A stretch of DNA of 26,465 nucleotides from Asterionellopsis glacialis (lineage: Eukaryota; Bacillariophyta; Plagiogrammaphyceae; Rhaphoneidales; Asterionellopsidaceae): assembly GCA_014885115.2 (NCBI GenBank), contig WKLE02003408.1:1-26465 (forward strand), in the 5' to 3' direction. This document shows, piece after piece, positions 8,558 through 22,424 of the stretch. A model generated the notes under the pieces. It made no database searches, was not told where the DNA came from, and saw only the letters and a list, made by a program, of their open reading frames with translations. The first letter of the stretch is position 1, and each line of letters starts with the position of its first letter. The position numbers were made by a program, and so were the translations under genes.

Positions 8558-10798
8558 GATGTTTGTAGCACTGTTTTTTTTTTTTTTCAAACTAGAAATT
8601 ATCTTGTAGACGTAGTAGTACCACAAAAAAAATTAGTACCACCAAAAAATATCCTTCTTTGTTTCTCGGAAAGAAGACTTTATCGCTCCAGGTCGTTGGA
8701 ATGAGCAGAGCAAAGCCACTAGAGACAATTGGAAGCAATCGCACGTTGACGACTTGGTTCTCTTGATAACAATATTGCCTTTTTCGACGGACTACAGTAC
8801 TCTCTCTAGAGACAGTCTTGATGGGGGCAGTCCATATAATATTATCTGGTCCTCGACGTGTTGGTGCGTGTCCCGGAAGCAGGTGTCTTTTTTTTTTGCT
8901 GGCGTACGGCTATGCGGTTCTCCTTTATTGCAAGTAAATCTACACCTAGTTACGAATGGTTTGCGCCATATGGGGGAGCAGTGTCAAAGAGGACGCATGG
9001 CAAAATTGTTATTTTGAGTGGAGTTCCTACCGAAATAATGTAAATTTCTACACAACGGTCGGTAAAAATTGAGGGTTCAAAAAAAGTCCCGAGGTATCCA
9101 TAATGTCTTACCAACAATATATTTAGTACGAAAGTACGTACCATTATATATATTTTTATGCGTTGAAGTACATATTACTCCCATAAAGGGGTCTGGAAAA
9201 TTGACCCATGTTTTTTGTTACTTATTACTGTGTCGAGTTCGTACAATAATCCCAAAGTATTAATATTATTTTTTCTAGTATTACAAGATTCAATAGATGA
9301 CTTATTAGGACAACATCGAGTTTTCATTGGTGTAGATTTGTAAGGAAATATCCCTGGACGGAATAAGTCTTGTAAGGAATTTATGAATACAATCCAATTT
9401 ATTACGTATCAAAAATAAATAGGCATTTTAGTACAGATAGTTTCAGTGTAGTATTTGTCCTGTCTTTACCAGGATGTATTCATGACTATAGAAAATACAT
9501 CGCTCTACATAGAACTCTACCCTAAGTGATTTTCTTGCACTATGACTAGATTTAAGTGTACACGTGATAGAGTAATGCAGACAAAACAAAAAGAAAAAGC
9601 ATTACCAGGTATTGTCTGTCATCTCATTTGAAGGCGTTAAAAGGCGGTTTTACGACGTAAAGAGGTACGGATTTCATGAACCCTACTCCTCTTGCACGAA
9701 CAACCCAGAACGCACGAGTCAGACAACAAGATAAATCATTTCATTTTCAATTTTGTTCTTCTTTTCATGTTTTGTTTTCACCATCCGCATGTCTCGTTCC
9801 ATCACGTTGCAGATACCCTTGCTACTTTTCTTTTTGTCTCTTTCTATAATTGTCTGCATGATCTCCAAATAATAAGAGATACTTATCTTTATCTCTATAT
9901 GTTATTTCCATGAGCATACAGTACAGCACACAAAGAAAAGTTGTATGTGATGGAATACCGTACACTTTTGCACTCTACACTGTCAATCTACATCTAACAT
10001 TATATACCAACCATGATTATCATCAACAATTGGGATTCTTTTGTGGAAGTATGCTGTATATTGTGATATATCTCATGTGTTGCATTCGATAGATAGAAAA
10101 GTAGTGTGATGTGATGTGTTGCATACGACAACTACAGTACGCGACATGATATGAACAAACACTTCTCTTTTAAAAAAAACACGAAAAGGATAAGAGAGGA
10201 ATCACAAGATTAAAAGAAATCATCATTCCACGAATTTTGTTACTGTATATCACAGATCAACAGTATGTACAGTACGATAAAAGGTACTGATAGAATTTGG
10301 TACAAGTTGCATGTTGATGCATGTTTGCCCCCTTTTTTTTTCAAAGCATTCTTGTAAAGGTACTATGTGATTACAGTATTCTCTATACTACATAGAGAAA
10401 AGTGAGAATGTACTGTACAGATGAAGAAAAATAATAATATAGCCTAATTTAATTAATATGTACAAAATCCACTTAAGTGATAATTATTGGTACGTTGTGC
10501 AGTATACACCGGAAGAAATGATGTGTTAATAAAAACTACCGTAAAAAATGACGATGCGATAGGTTTTATATATGCAAAGAAAGGTAAGATGCATTTGAAT
10601 GTTTTCTAAATAATAGTTGTTTAATAATATATATATATGTACGAGTATCATTTTGAAGGTCTCCAATTCTATTTGTAGTTCTGTCTTTGCAGTGCTACAG
10701 TACTTTGTAGTGCAGTCATTTCCTATGTTTTTTGCTAATAATGATAAACTTTATTGTGTTTGTGGTCTTTTTTCCGATATGTGTGCTGTGTGTTTAGT
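8558..10798. other. long intergenic region, no supported gene
   Basis: About 2.2 kb of AT-rich DNA with poly-A/T runs. It holds the 5' flank of the membrane-protein gene (right after 8557) and the 3' flank of the gene ending at 10799. GTAC-rich words recur, for example around 10270-10290 and a GTACTGTAC at about 10411. Open frames at 8754-9017, 9069-9263, 9692-9913, 9910-10092 and 10617-10802 are short, lack domains and are not called. Confidence 0.45.
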
Positions 10799-13879
<3,081 letters not shown>

Positions 13880-14236
13880 TTAGGCCCAAAGTTTGTAGAA
13901 CCTGCTGGTATTGAAGTTTCCTCCAGGATTCGATTTTGTTCTTTGTTCATAAGTATTTGGTCTTGGGGTTTTTGCCGAGGTCATAGGGGGGGAAATTCGG
14001 TTTGTTCTTTTCTACGTCGTTGTCTACATATAAAGATAGGTATGTCAAAAATATCAAAACTGTCAATCACTGTTTCCATTGAATCCCGATCATAATGACA
14101 TGCATCAGAAAATCATCGTTCGACGTGGTCCATCATTGTGAACATAAAGTAGTACAATACTTCAATGAAATGTTCCAAAATACGTGGATATGCTAGATCT
14201 GTTGACGAACCTTGAATAGTCACGTCATCTCAACAG

Positions 14237-14420
14237 TCATGTCATCTGTCGTACCGGTACCCCCTAACTTCTACGAATACCAGGCTTCATTAGTATCGAA
14301 ACTTTACACAAAAATTCTTCAAGTGCTCAAAATTAGCTGAGTAACTCGTACTTTTACTGCTGTACATTCAGACCAATAAAAAAATTGAAATGTGAATACA
14401 TACTGTATGTACGATTGGAT
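14237..14420. repeat. diverged direct repeat, copy 1
   Basis: This stretch shares an ordered series of words with copy 2 about 300 bp downstream: CTGT/CTATTGTACCGGTACCCC, then an ACTT-CTACGA/ACGACTT block, then TCATTAGTAT, then TTTTACTG-TGTACATTCA near the end. Between these words the sequences have drifted, with small insertions and deletions, as expected for two copies of one old mobile repeat. Confidence 0.5.
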
Positions 14421-14537
14421 GGGGCTATATAGATACCGATTTTTTTCATGACATTTCTTTATAATGAATCAAATCTGTATTCCTATTATTATTACTCCGC
14501 CTAAAACAAAAAATTTCAGCGGAATGGCCTTTGGAAT

Positions 14538-14712
14538 AGTCAAATGATCTATTGTACCGGTACCCCGTATACACTACGACTTGCTGGTATCATTAGTATT
14601 AGTATCTGTAATTAATATGGTAAATATTGAAGGTTTCCTTGAATGATTGTCGGAATAATTTTTGAATGGTAAGTTTTTACTGTACATTCACACATTCAGA
14701 ACAAACAAAAAT
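14538..14712. repeat. diverged direct repeat, copy 2
   Basis: Partner of the repeat at 14237. It carries GTACCGGTACCCC at 14554, TATCATTAGTAT near 14590, and TTTTTACTGTACATTCACACA near 14675-14695. The offset between the GTACCGGTAC cores is 303 bp. Confidence 0.5.
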
Positions 14713-15281
14713 TTGCTATTGTGCGGACTACCTTTCTTAGATATGAATAATAAGGAGATGTATTAATACTTGAAATTGCATTTATCTGACTAGAAATGTA
14801 CAGGTACCGGTATTTAATAAAAATAAATATGTACTTGTTCTTCATGCCCCTACCTGTGATATGTATGTAGGAACAGTTCGTATGAGTTCGAGGTATGTTT
14901 TCAGTACCTATATCAGGTTTGTTCCCCAGTATCATATCTCGCTATAATGTCGTACCTCAAGGAACGACTTCTATTGTTCGTCGAGTTCCATAAAAATTGG
15001 TTCCTTAAGTAAATGACAATGACCTCGTACAAATGCCTTTTTCTATTTTATATGATGGTTCCTCGTATCTGAGTAGCAGAATATGATACTATAATATTAC
15101 AAGGTATAAAATAATGTTGTCAATTTTCTTCCGTACCAGGAACAGCTTTCGTCGGGACCAATGAATTCACAAAGAAATAAGTACTTCACAATGACCTCAT
15201 ACAAATACCTGTGTTTGTTAAACATATATGCAGAATATTTTCGCGTGGTGCAAGGCAATATAAAGAATACCAGGAACAGAC

Positions 15282-15303
15282 CTGTACCAGGTACCTGGTA
15301 CAG
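15282..15303. repeat. 22-bp perfect palindrome centred on GGTACC
   Basis: Each half reads CTGTACCAGGT from its outer end, and the two halves are exact reverse complements with no spacer. It is the longest of a set of GTAC-containing palindromes in the intergenic DNA. It could be a dimeric protein binding site or a piece of a repeat terminus; the sequence alone does not decide. Confidence 0.8.
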
Positions 15304-16155
15304 TACTTCAGATAGATAGGGTCCTAGAGAGAATAGACTTCGTGAAACTACTACGAGCAAACATTCGAGCGAAGGCTACATCGTAACATATCTTTTGAAC
15401 TTCTTTTTCAAAATATCACGTGAGGAGAGTTGGAGTACTATCGGATTTTTGCTGTTCGTAGTTTCGCAAAGTCGACTTTGGGGTAGCTCTGGGGTACTAG
15501 GTCTTAGTACCTTTTTAAGTGTGTTGCAGCTTGCAGCACACCGAATCAAATCTGTATACTTTTTAACGAAACACTGACTGTACCTGGTACGAGTACAACA
15601 GAAACGAAGGAAATTGCTTGAGGTCATTGTCAACTGCTTTGAGAAAAAAAAAGTCAACTTATGGGGAAATACTATAGTACAATACTTTATTTTGGTACTT
15701 GAAGTGACAAAGATTTGAATGCACTTCTCTTAGAAAAGATATATTTTATAATATTTTGCCAAAATGAGAGGAGTGTAGAGGTGGAAGGTTGATGAGTTTT
15801 TGTAATATCAGATAAGGAGAGCTCCTCAAAATTTAATCCATGGCAAACAATAGTCAGATTGACACCAAACCTTTTTATTAAAATTTAGACCATGAAGATA
15901 ACATAAAGGACAATTTACATACTGTAATAGAATAATTAAAGAGTGTATTGTAGATTGGTTCATTACAGATGTGCATGACGACTTCTGTCTGTTGTATGAT
16001 TTTGCAAACCGGACAGACTGCATTTTTTTAGAGATACTGTTTTTAGAGAGAGAGAAACATCGAAAGATTTTTGCTTGTCTGGCATCTCACAAAAGAAACA
16101 AAAACAATTACAAAGTGTAACAATCCAGCACAATCATGATCCAATAAATCAATGA

Positions 16156-17000
16156 TCAATCTTTTCTATTTTTTACCATTTCCTGCGCTCTTGCCTTTTG
16201 CTCCTTTTTGTTTCTTTCTTTTTGTATTGGATTCCTTTTCTTTAGATTGCTAGGTTTTGGGCATGTGATTGCAGCAAATTGCACCAGCATTGTTTTCCCA
16301 TAATTTTTATGTAACTCTATTTGTTTATAAGGATTGATCCATGGTAGTACAAGAGTCTCTAACAGACAATTCTTAGTGCAAACAGAGCAAATTTTGATCA
16401 CACCAACAACATAACCCTTAGCTCCTTTTGAAGAGTTGCAATGACTCTTAAAATCTTGTTTAATGGTAATGAAGTGATTTTGTGACTATCTTCCAAGTCA
16501 TATCATAACTTTATTGTTTTTGATATCATCTCTTAAACATGAAAATATAGTATACTCCTTTATTTTAGGCAAATTACTATAGAACTTGCCTAGAAAGTTG
16601 CCCTTATAGTAGTTCTTGAAATTGTCATCTTTTGTTACTCATACTTTCACCATGTCAAAAATACTTAGAATAGAGCAGAGTTGATCCATTATATAGGCTT
16701 GTGACTTCCTATAATCTTTCTTAAATAAGTTGAATATTTGGTGACATGAGTTTTTAGTGTGACTAACAACAAGGAAAATAAAGTTAACAGTTTTAAAACA
16801 GTTCAATTCAATAAGATAAGGAACTAATTTAAATACTGCATTATTTTTATATTCTTGCTCTGGACTATTATCAAAGGTTATATTAAGTTCCTGGGTCATC
16901 ACAGTTTAACCAACAAGCATCTGTAAGGGTTTCCATGATAAGTGATGCAACATTGTTCTTGTGAACCTTTGATCCTGTTCCTTTATGATATTTAAGCATA
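16156..17000 (-). pseudogene. decayed transposon protein (DUF7869/DDE-like C-terminal part)
   Basis: One minus-strand frame runs from 16902 to 16156, broken by stops at 16641-16639 (TGA), 16500-16498 (TGA) and 16488-16486 (TAG). It reads LNITFDN, then YKNNAVFKLVPYLIELN, VNFIFLVVSHTKNSCHQIFN and KDYRKSQAY, ending in a Lys-rich tail. Upstream, in another frame (16999-16880), KNNVASLIMETLTDA continues the same protein through a frameshift. From memory, this matches the pattern of transposon-derived proteins with a DNCxGQNKNN...GHTKN...F core (DUF7869 type); here DNC-GQ and GHTKN have mutated. I infer a dead element. The 5' part may continue to about 17440 (a frame containing MWEILRQYQPFLTSNDKQF), but its limits are unclear. 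Confidence 0.6.
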
Positions 17001-17059
17001 GTACAGGCAGTCCTTAGTTGAAATGATGTTGTCCTCTCCATAAACTGGGGTTACAGGAT

Positions 17060-17090
17060 CTCTGCCTGGTCTCTGCCTGGTCCCTGCCTG
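17060..17090. repeat. 11-bp tandem repeat CTCTGCCTGGT, about 2.7 copies
   Basis: CTCTGCCTGGT at 17060-17070 is followed by an identical unit at 17071-17081 and a partial CCCTGCCTG. It is embedded in the upstream part of the transposon relic. A related GCCTG word follows at about 17103. Confidence 0.7.
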
Positions 17091-17815
17091 ACTGCCAGGA
17101 GCCTGCCTAGTGGTGATAAATAAAATCCTCAAAGGTGCAACCAGTGACAATATTTTGCATCCAATAAATCTTTTGACTTTGGCTCTAAGGATGAATTGTT
17201 TGTCATTGCTGGTCAAAAAGGGTTGATACTGTCTCAGAATCTCCCACATCTTTGACTCAGTCTGAAACTTATGGCAGGTTGGGATTTATCATATAGGACT
17301 CTAGCAGTTTTCTTGTTGCACTTTTGACATCCATAAATCACTAGCATTGAACAGAAGAAGTGTTGAGGTCATCACTTGAGTTTGGTTGTTCTTGCTATAT
17401 CATCATGGAAGCATTCATCATGATCATCTCATTCCGGTTGTGGCATTTTGGAGTTATTAAGTGACATGAAGAAGAAATTATAAAGAATGATTTCATAGAG
17501 GGAAAAGACAAGACACAAAGTACTGCACTAAGAGGATAAGACAGTCTATTAATGAAAAGAAGTTGAAAATGTCTTTTCCTTATAAGTACTAATTTTAATA
17601 TTTTTAACTAGCTACATTCTTAACATGTTACTATGGAGTGCTGAACCCCATTCCCAGATGGAAAATCAGGGACTCAAAGGTGAGAGAGAGCACTGGACCT
17701 TTTCGTTATGGGCAAATGTGAAATACATACCTTGCTGATTGCAAGGGAGAACACTGGTGGACCTGTCTTGTTAAATAGAACTAAGGATAAAATTTAATTA
17801 AAAAAATTCTGATAA

Positions 17816-18213
17816 TTCTGTGCAACGTTATATAAGTATGTTTTTAATGTAGAATTGACTAACTGTCCACTACTTCTATACAACATTAAATAAGTATGTG
17901 ATTTTATGTAGAATAGACTAGACAGATGGAAAAAGTAGTTGATTGATGACTATGTAGAATACAGTATATTGCAAGAAAGGGGACAGACAGATGGAAAATA
18001 GCTCGCGGACTTACTGCAAATGATTCTACACAATGTCATGTCAGTATGCATTATTTATGTAGAAAAGATACAAGTTTTTCTTTAAAATAGCTTGCGGATT
18101 TACTCAAACCAATGCACATGGACACTGGACAACACCGGACAGAAAAATAGCTTATAGACTTACTGCAACCAATTCTACATAAAGTTATGTCAGTATACAT
18201 TATTTATGTAGAA
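17816..18213. repeat. four copies of a ~40-bp hairpin-capable repeat
   Basis: Each copy starts with TTCTA/TTCTG-CA and ends with ATGTAGAA, so its ends are inverted repeats of each other, around a core with AGTATG or AGTATA. Copies lie at about 17816-17854, 17874-17913, 18024-18064 and 18173-18213. Copies 3 and 4 sit in a longer unit that begins AAAATAGCT-G and includes ACTTACTGCAA; a third, rearranged copy of that start lies near 18085. This looks like a small foldback or MITE-like repeat amplified locally. Confidence 0.6.
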
Positions 18214-18501
18214 AAGATTCAATTTTAAAAAAAACTCAAATAAAAGCATGGACTGGACTGGACTGGACTGGACTGGACTGGACTGGACTGGACTGGACTG
18301 GACTGGACTGGACTGGACTGGACTGGACTGGTCTGATATGATAGCCTCAACACATTTAACAAAAATTGGGATGCCAGTCACTACAATAAGTAGCAGCATA
18401 CCCACAAGAATTGCACCACCCAAGACCAAATCAAAATGCATCTCCTCCTGTTTATATCTCAGTTCATTCTGTTCCAGCTTGTCACATAAAGTGAACCTCA
18501 T
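18190..18501 (-). CDS. small membrane-type reading frame containing a minisatellite, doubtful gene
   Basis: 103 codons from ATG at 18501-18499. The N-terminus is charged and coiled-coil-like (KLEQNELRYKQEEMHF). One strong membrane helix follows (LVLGGAILVGMLLLIVVTG), then ISDQ and repeated SSPVQ units encoded by the GACTG minisatellite, then a hydrophobic end. The N-terminal half has coding character; the C-terminal half is created by the repeat. It sits among pseudogenes on the same strand, so it may be a surviving exon or relic rather than an expressed gene. The function is unknown. Confidence 0.3.
   Translation of the reverse strand: MRFTLCDKLEQNELRYKQEEMHFDLVLGGAILVGMLLLIVVTGIPIFVKCVEAIISDQSSPVQSSPVQSSPVQSSPVQSSPVQSMLLFEFFLKLNLFYINNVY
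18251..18331. repeat. perfect GACTG pentanucleotide array, 16 copies
   Basis: Sixteen uninterrupted GACTG units fill 18251-18330, flanked by G on both sides. The lack of any mismatch in a region that is otherwise heavily diverged points to recent expansion and active slippage. No frame contains a stop inside the array; the minus strand encodes SSPVQ repeats. Confidence 0.97.
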
Positions 18502-18762
18502 ATATTAATACACAAATAGTATGTATTTTAATATACTACTTACTGTGTATCACATCACACAAACTTTGTATACTAATATATGCACACCTCAAAAAGTTGT
18601 GCATTGAAATGCGTGATCAAAAACACAAAGTTTTATTATGAGGTTGTATTTTAAAACACAAATTACCATTGTTTATATGTACAATTTTTTTTTCCTGTTA
18701 TTCATAAAATTCACTGATTTCTACTAGTACTATTTTTCACGTGTTCATGTTCACTTCTACAC

Positions 18763-19687
18763 TTACTTTTTTCCTGACATCATACTATTTGGTGCCTCAA
18801 AAGAGATCATATCATCATCATCAAATGTAAGATCACAAACAACTGGTTCAGCACTAACTTGCTTTTCTCCTATTTTTCCATTTTTCCCTGTTTCTTGCAT
18901 GGCTTCACCTCTAATTCATAATTAAAATAATCTGGCCTTTCCTCCACGTTCTTGTATTTTTTATTGTACTTCATTCACCATAGTATCAGTATAATATTGC
19001 AATCCCTCTACCAACCAACCTCCATTTCTTTTTATATCATTATTAATAAATCTCAACTTATCAATAACTGGTTGAAATACCAATTCTCCATCCTCCTCAA
19101 TAATGTTGTTATAAATGACTGTTTGGATAAATGCAAATTTTTTAGAGTTACTATGAAACCCTTCATTATCTTGAGTATTGAAAAAATCATTTGTTGTATT
19201 GTTGTGAATTGACATTTCCTCTTCTTCCATTCCAGAGGAACTTTGATGTGTTGTTGTTTTCTGCAAAATTGTCAATGTTGATGGTATTTTCTTGTCTGAT
19301 GATGCTGATGACATATTGTCATCATTGAATTTGTTTGAAATAGACTGTGATTTTTTTTGGAGGTATGTTAAATTTTGAGGATCCAGATGATGAATCAGAA
19401 TCTGGTGGGAGGTTTGTAGTAGGCCGTGTAAATAAAATTGGGATGTCATTGTCAGATGAAAATGAATCCAAAAATCTATTTCCAACAGTCAATTTTGCAG
19501 TGTCAATTTTTAGTGTGTATTTGTTATGGGTACAATGATTTGCCATGTGTCATTCCAAGTTGTAACAACAATTGAATGGTTGGTGGCATCATTCACACTT
19601 GAACATTGTTGAGTGTGAAGGTTGATTAGGAGAATTTTGGTTAAGTGTCAGTAGTAAGGTTCTTGCTGTTGGTGCTTTACTTTCAAG
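18763..19687 (-). pseudogene. broken C2H2 zinc-finger protein gene
   Basis: The minus-strand frame from 19687 reads LESKAPTARTLLL..., then a classical C2H2 finger at 19603-19535: FKCE-x-CHQPFNCCYNLE-x-HMANH. This fits F-x-C-x2-C-x3-F-x5-L-x2-H-x3-H exactly, but both x positions are TGA (19591-19589 and 19552-19550). The frame continues with an acidic Ser-rich stretch (FLDSFSSDNDIPILFTRP) to an A/T homopolymer near 19350, where it must shift frame. It then runs through about 130 codons to NEVQ and a TAA. After two more stops it ends with VVCDLTFDDDDMISFE and TAA at 18765-18763. TGA in place of CGA (Arg) by CpG decay is the simplest reading. I infer a dead or unexpressed gene; the downstream part matches no family known to me. 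Confidence 0.55.
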
Positions 19688-19700
19688 TACTGTACAGTAC
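19687..19700. repeat. 14-bp perfect palindrome GTACTGTACAGTAC
   Basis: The sequence is its own reverse complement and sits just upstream of the decayed zinc-finger frame. It is one of the GTAC-rich palindromes scattered through the non-coding DNA of this window. Confidence 0.8.
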
Positions 19701-20120
19701 ACTGTGCTAAACAATTTACATGTGCATTGAAAAAAAACCAAAACACGAGCAGTTCATTAGATGTAATCTAATCAGATGAGTATTTTATGCTCTATTTTGT
19801 CTAACAAATTATGTGAATTGTGTTTGAGAGAGGACACTGTATTACAAGAGCAACATTGTATATCCCAGAGTATTGCTTGTTTTCAAGAGTAAAGGTGCTC
19901 TACTATGCTAGTTGAGTTTGCTTGACTCGTAACTAATCAGCAAAATGAGACCATTGAGTTAAGGAATTTTTGTGTGGTTCAAACTTTTTCTGTTAGAATT
20001 TTGTTAAAAAAAATTGTGTATTGGATTATGAGAATAAAATACAGAATTGTGTAAGCATATAAGGGAATATACAAAAAATTGTACATTAATATACACAATT
20101 TGTATGATAATATAGGAGAT
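19701..20120. other. AT-rich spacer, nothing recognised
   Basis: No open frame with coding character and no clear repeat was seen between the zinc-finger relic and the coiled-coil relic. Runs of A/T and short TTGTGTA/TACACAA words dominate. Confidence 0.4.
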
Positions 20121-20484
20121 TCACTTTATGTGATGCTGCATTTCCTCCCATTTCTGTTTCAGTTGTTTATTCTGTTTTTTTAGCTGAATCTGTTCAAGAA
20201 ATTGTATACATTTGAGAGTCATGTAAATACATTGTTCCATCCTTCTCTTCACGGTGAACCATCTTTTCCAACTTTCCATTATGTTCACTGCTTAACTGGT
20301 TCATCTTTTCACTCATCTTTTCCAAGCTTTGTCCCACATGTTCTAAACTCTCCCCCAATCTGACAATATGTGCACTGGCTATGGTCCCCCCAAACTCCTG
20401 AGGAGGAAGTCCAAAGAGCTTGTAGTACAGATTGTTTTGACCATGATTTGTGATACTTATTTGTTGGGGGGTTAACTTTGGCAT
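20121..20484 (-). pseudogene. frameshifted coiled-coil protein fragment
   Basis: From ATG at 20484-20482, 96 codons encode a segment with LPPQEFGGTIASAHIVRLGE followed by heptad-like VGQSLEKMSEKMNQLSSE and a charged HREEKDG, then stop. A different frame then continues the same character as FLEQIQLKKQNKQLKQKWEE to a TGA at 20123-20121. Two adjoining coding-like frames in sequence imply one frameshift. The end (QNKQLKQKWEEMQHH) weakly resembles the start of the membrane frame at 18501 (QNELRYKQEEMHF), perhaps a shared ancestor. I do not recognise the family. Confidence 0.4.
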
Positions 20485-20525
20485 AATAAATGTCTTAGGA
20501 TGATGACCACCCTCTACTGTTCAAT

Positions 20526-20634
20526 GTGTAGTAGATTAAAAAACTTCTACATGTTAAGTATTGTATGCAGTGTAGAAGACTTCTTCCTCCTTCAGTGAAG
20601 TATTGCTTCATCACTTTTCAGAGAATTACTACAC
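20526..20634. repeat. nested inverted repeat, MITE-like
   Basis: GTGTAGTA at 20526-20533 is matched by TACTACAC at 20627-20634. Inside this pair, ACTTCTACA (about 20541) is matched by TGTAGAAG (about 20571). The element is about 110 bp and could fold on itself. No target-site duplication is evident. Confidence 0.4.
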
Positions 20635-20639
20635 TGCTC

Positions 20640-22015
20640 GGGGTACTAATCAAATCATTCATGTTATTGAACAAATAATTATCCATATTAAATAGTGTGT
20701 TCATCAATAAATTGTACTATAAACATTGAAAATAACAACAAAAAGGCCTTTTTGTAAAAAAATGTATTGGTTTGGTACTTTCATATCTTCAATCATCAAA
20801 ATGGTACAACAAGGTAGTATGATGCAAAATGTACACCATATTTCTGACTCCTGATAAAAACAAAATGATGGACAACATTTGAATAATATCTCTGCTGAAG
20901 CCATTGATCATGCACATGGTGATTGGGAAATAATGTCCAATTTGTAGTGTGTTCTTGTGGAAAGAAGTGGAAGGAAAAACAACTTGCTGCTTCTTGTTGT
21001 TATCGCATTTTGAGCAGAATACAAGCAAAGAAATGAACCAATGCAAGTCTTTATTTTTAAATAATTCCTAGTCTTCACAATGGTTTAACACTACTCCTGC
21101 TGGTGGACACTTAGTAGGATGAACTTACCCTTGTTGGCTAAGAAGAAGTGCAAGCAATAGGGACAAAATATAAAAGAATACCAGGCATAAGAAGCAACTC
21201 ATCATATTTGCACCTCATATTATGTGGCATACAGCAGTATATTCATCAATATAATCCATTAGATTTTTGTTGTTGAGAGGAAGGACTTGGAAGTTTGATC
21301 CAGGGTATCTCGAGGGTGCTAGTACTACAAATCAAGCTCTTTGTTATGTTGGGGGACCACTTGTCAAATGATATGTTGAAAGCAAAGTGTGAGGATCTGG
21401 CTGGAACTACAAAGGTGATCATTAATCATTTGCCACAGAAGTGTTGCAAACCACCAAAAATATTGATCATATTATAGCATAAAAAGTATAGGATCCTTGA
21501 TTTTCCTTATCAAGAACACTATTGTTCTGTTCTGCTTTTGTTTTTGTTTTAACAAACTTGACCTCAACTTCATGGCCTTTGGTCATGTTATTCTGTGGTT
21601 GATAACTTGACATTATTAGGCAATCATTGATGATGAATGTTGCCAGTTTTTTTTATTGGGGTACATAGGCTTGCTAATGGCATTTTGAATTCGAAAAGAG
21701 GAAAAAAAGGGCTGTTCTATCTCTTTATCTTTGTCAAGCTGATTATACGTAGATATTGCTGCCCCCTTCAACTTTGTGTTGTGCTGTAGGGCCTATTCCT
21801 GACAATGACAAGTGTTGTTGGTGGCTATTTGTTATGTTTAATGTTCTGTCGTCTCACTTTTTCTGAAAAAAGCAACCACCACTTTAAACTTTTGTTCCCA
21901 ACAGAAAAATAAAAAAGATATAATAAATATATTATAACATATGACTTCATCTGGGACCATCCATGTTGTATTGTGTGTATCTGTTGTATTGTGCATCACT
22001 ATCAGCAATCTGTCC
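20640..22015. other. decayed intergenic DNA, no supported gene
   Basis: Several short open frames are present (20704-20904 and 20789-21046 minus; 21295-21477 plus; 21838-22059 minus). Around 21270-21370 the plus strand reads WKFDPGYLEGASTTNQALCY before a stop, which may be another relic, but I cannot place it. Nothing else is supported. Confidence 0.35.
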
Positions 22016-22166
22016 CAAGGAGGTATAAAGTAACAGGAGGTAAAACCAATACCAGTCAATTTTGGACAAACATCACACGCTTTTTAGAAATAGCTCTTGT
22101 AGAACCAGTACCAGAGCGCTCATTGTGTAAAATTTATGTACAATCAAGTTCTTGGTTTTTTTCTTT
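22016..22166 (+). repeat. inverted-repeat arm 1 with coding-like core
   Basis: This arm matches the reverse complement of 23017-23192 over most of its length. Exact shared blocks include TAAAGTAACAGGAGGT, ACATCACACGCTTTTTAGA and GTAGAACCAGTACC. Read forward it encodes KVTGGKTNTSQFWTNITRFL then ALVEPVPERS. The other arm reads KVTGGET, WTDITRFLEEMALVEPVP in the matching frame. Shared reading across divergence suggests that an old coding exon was duplicated in inverted orientation. Confidence 0.75.
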
Positions 22167-22424
22167 TGCCTCCTGAACAGTTTAATCAAAATTGCAGACA
22201 AGTGGCTCCAATGATCCATATAACAAACAATGCCACACAATGAATGCAACACAATAGAGTTACAGTATACATTGCTGCCTGGACCTTCTGCTTCCATTTC
22301 AACTGAGGATCATCATGCATAATTTTGTATTTGTTGTCAAATATTCTTACAGTCCATTGTCATTCTGTTCTTATCCTTGATGATTTTTAGGGCAAATGAC
22401 ATAAAACTGTTTGCATAATGATGA

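Noticed and set aside
8558..8626. Longer N-terminus for the 791-residue membrane protein, beginning MWYYYVYK
   Set aside because: The first codon of that extension is TTG, not ATG. The extension is an AT-rich and poly-A leader; the first ATG at 8557 places the signal region sensibly.
15376..15657. 93-codon minus-strand frame with several Cys
   Set aside because: It has no domain, no regular Cys spacing and no coding-like neighbour; it lies in GTAC-rich repetitive DNA.
18251..18331. CRISPR-like repeat array
   Set aside because: It is a simple pentanucleotide tandem array without spacers, in eukaryotic nuclear DNA.
19535..19603. Evidence for an alternative genetic code with TGA as a sense codon
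   Set aside because: Neighbouring relics also carry TAA and TAG stops and frameshifts, and the intact genes end normally, so decay is simpler than recoding.
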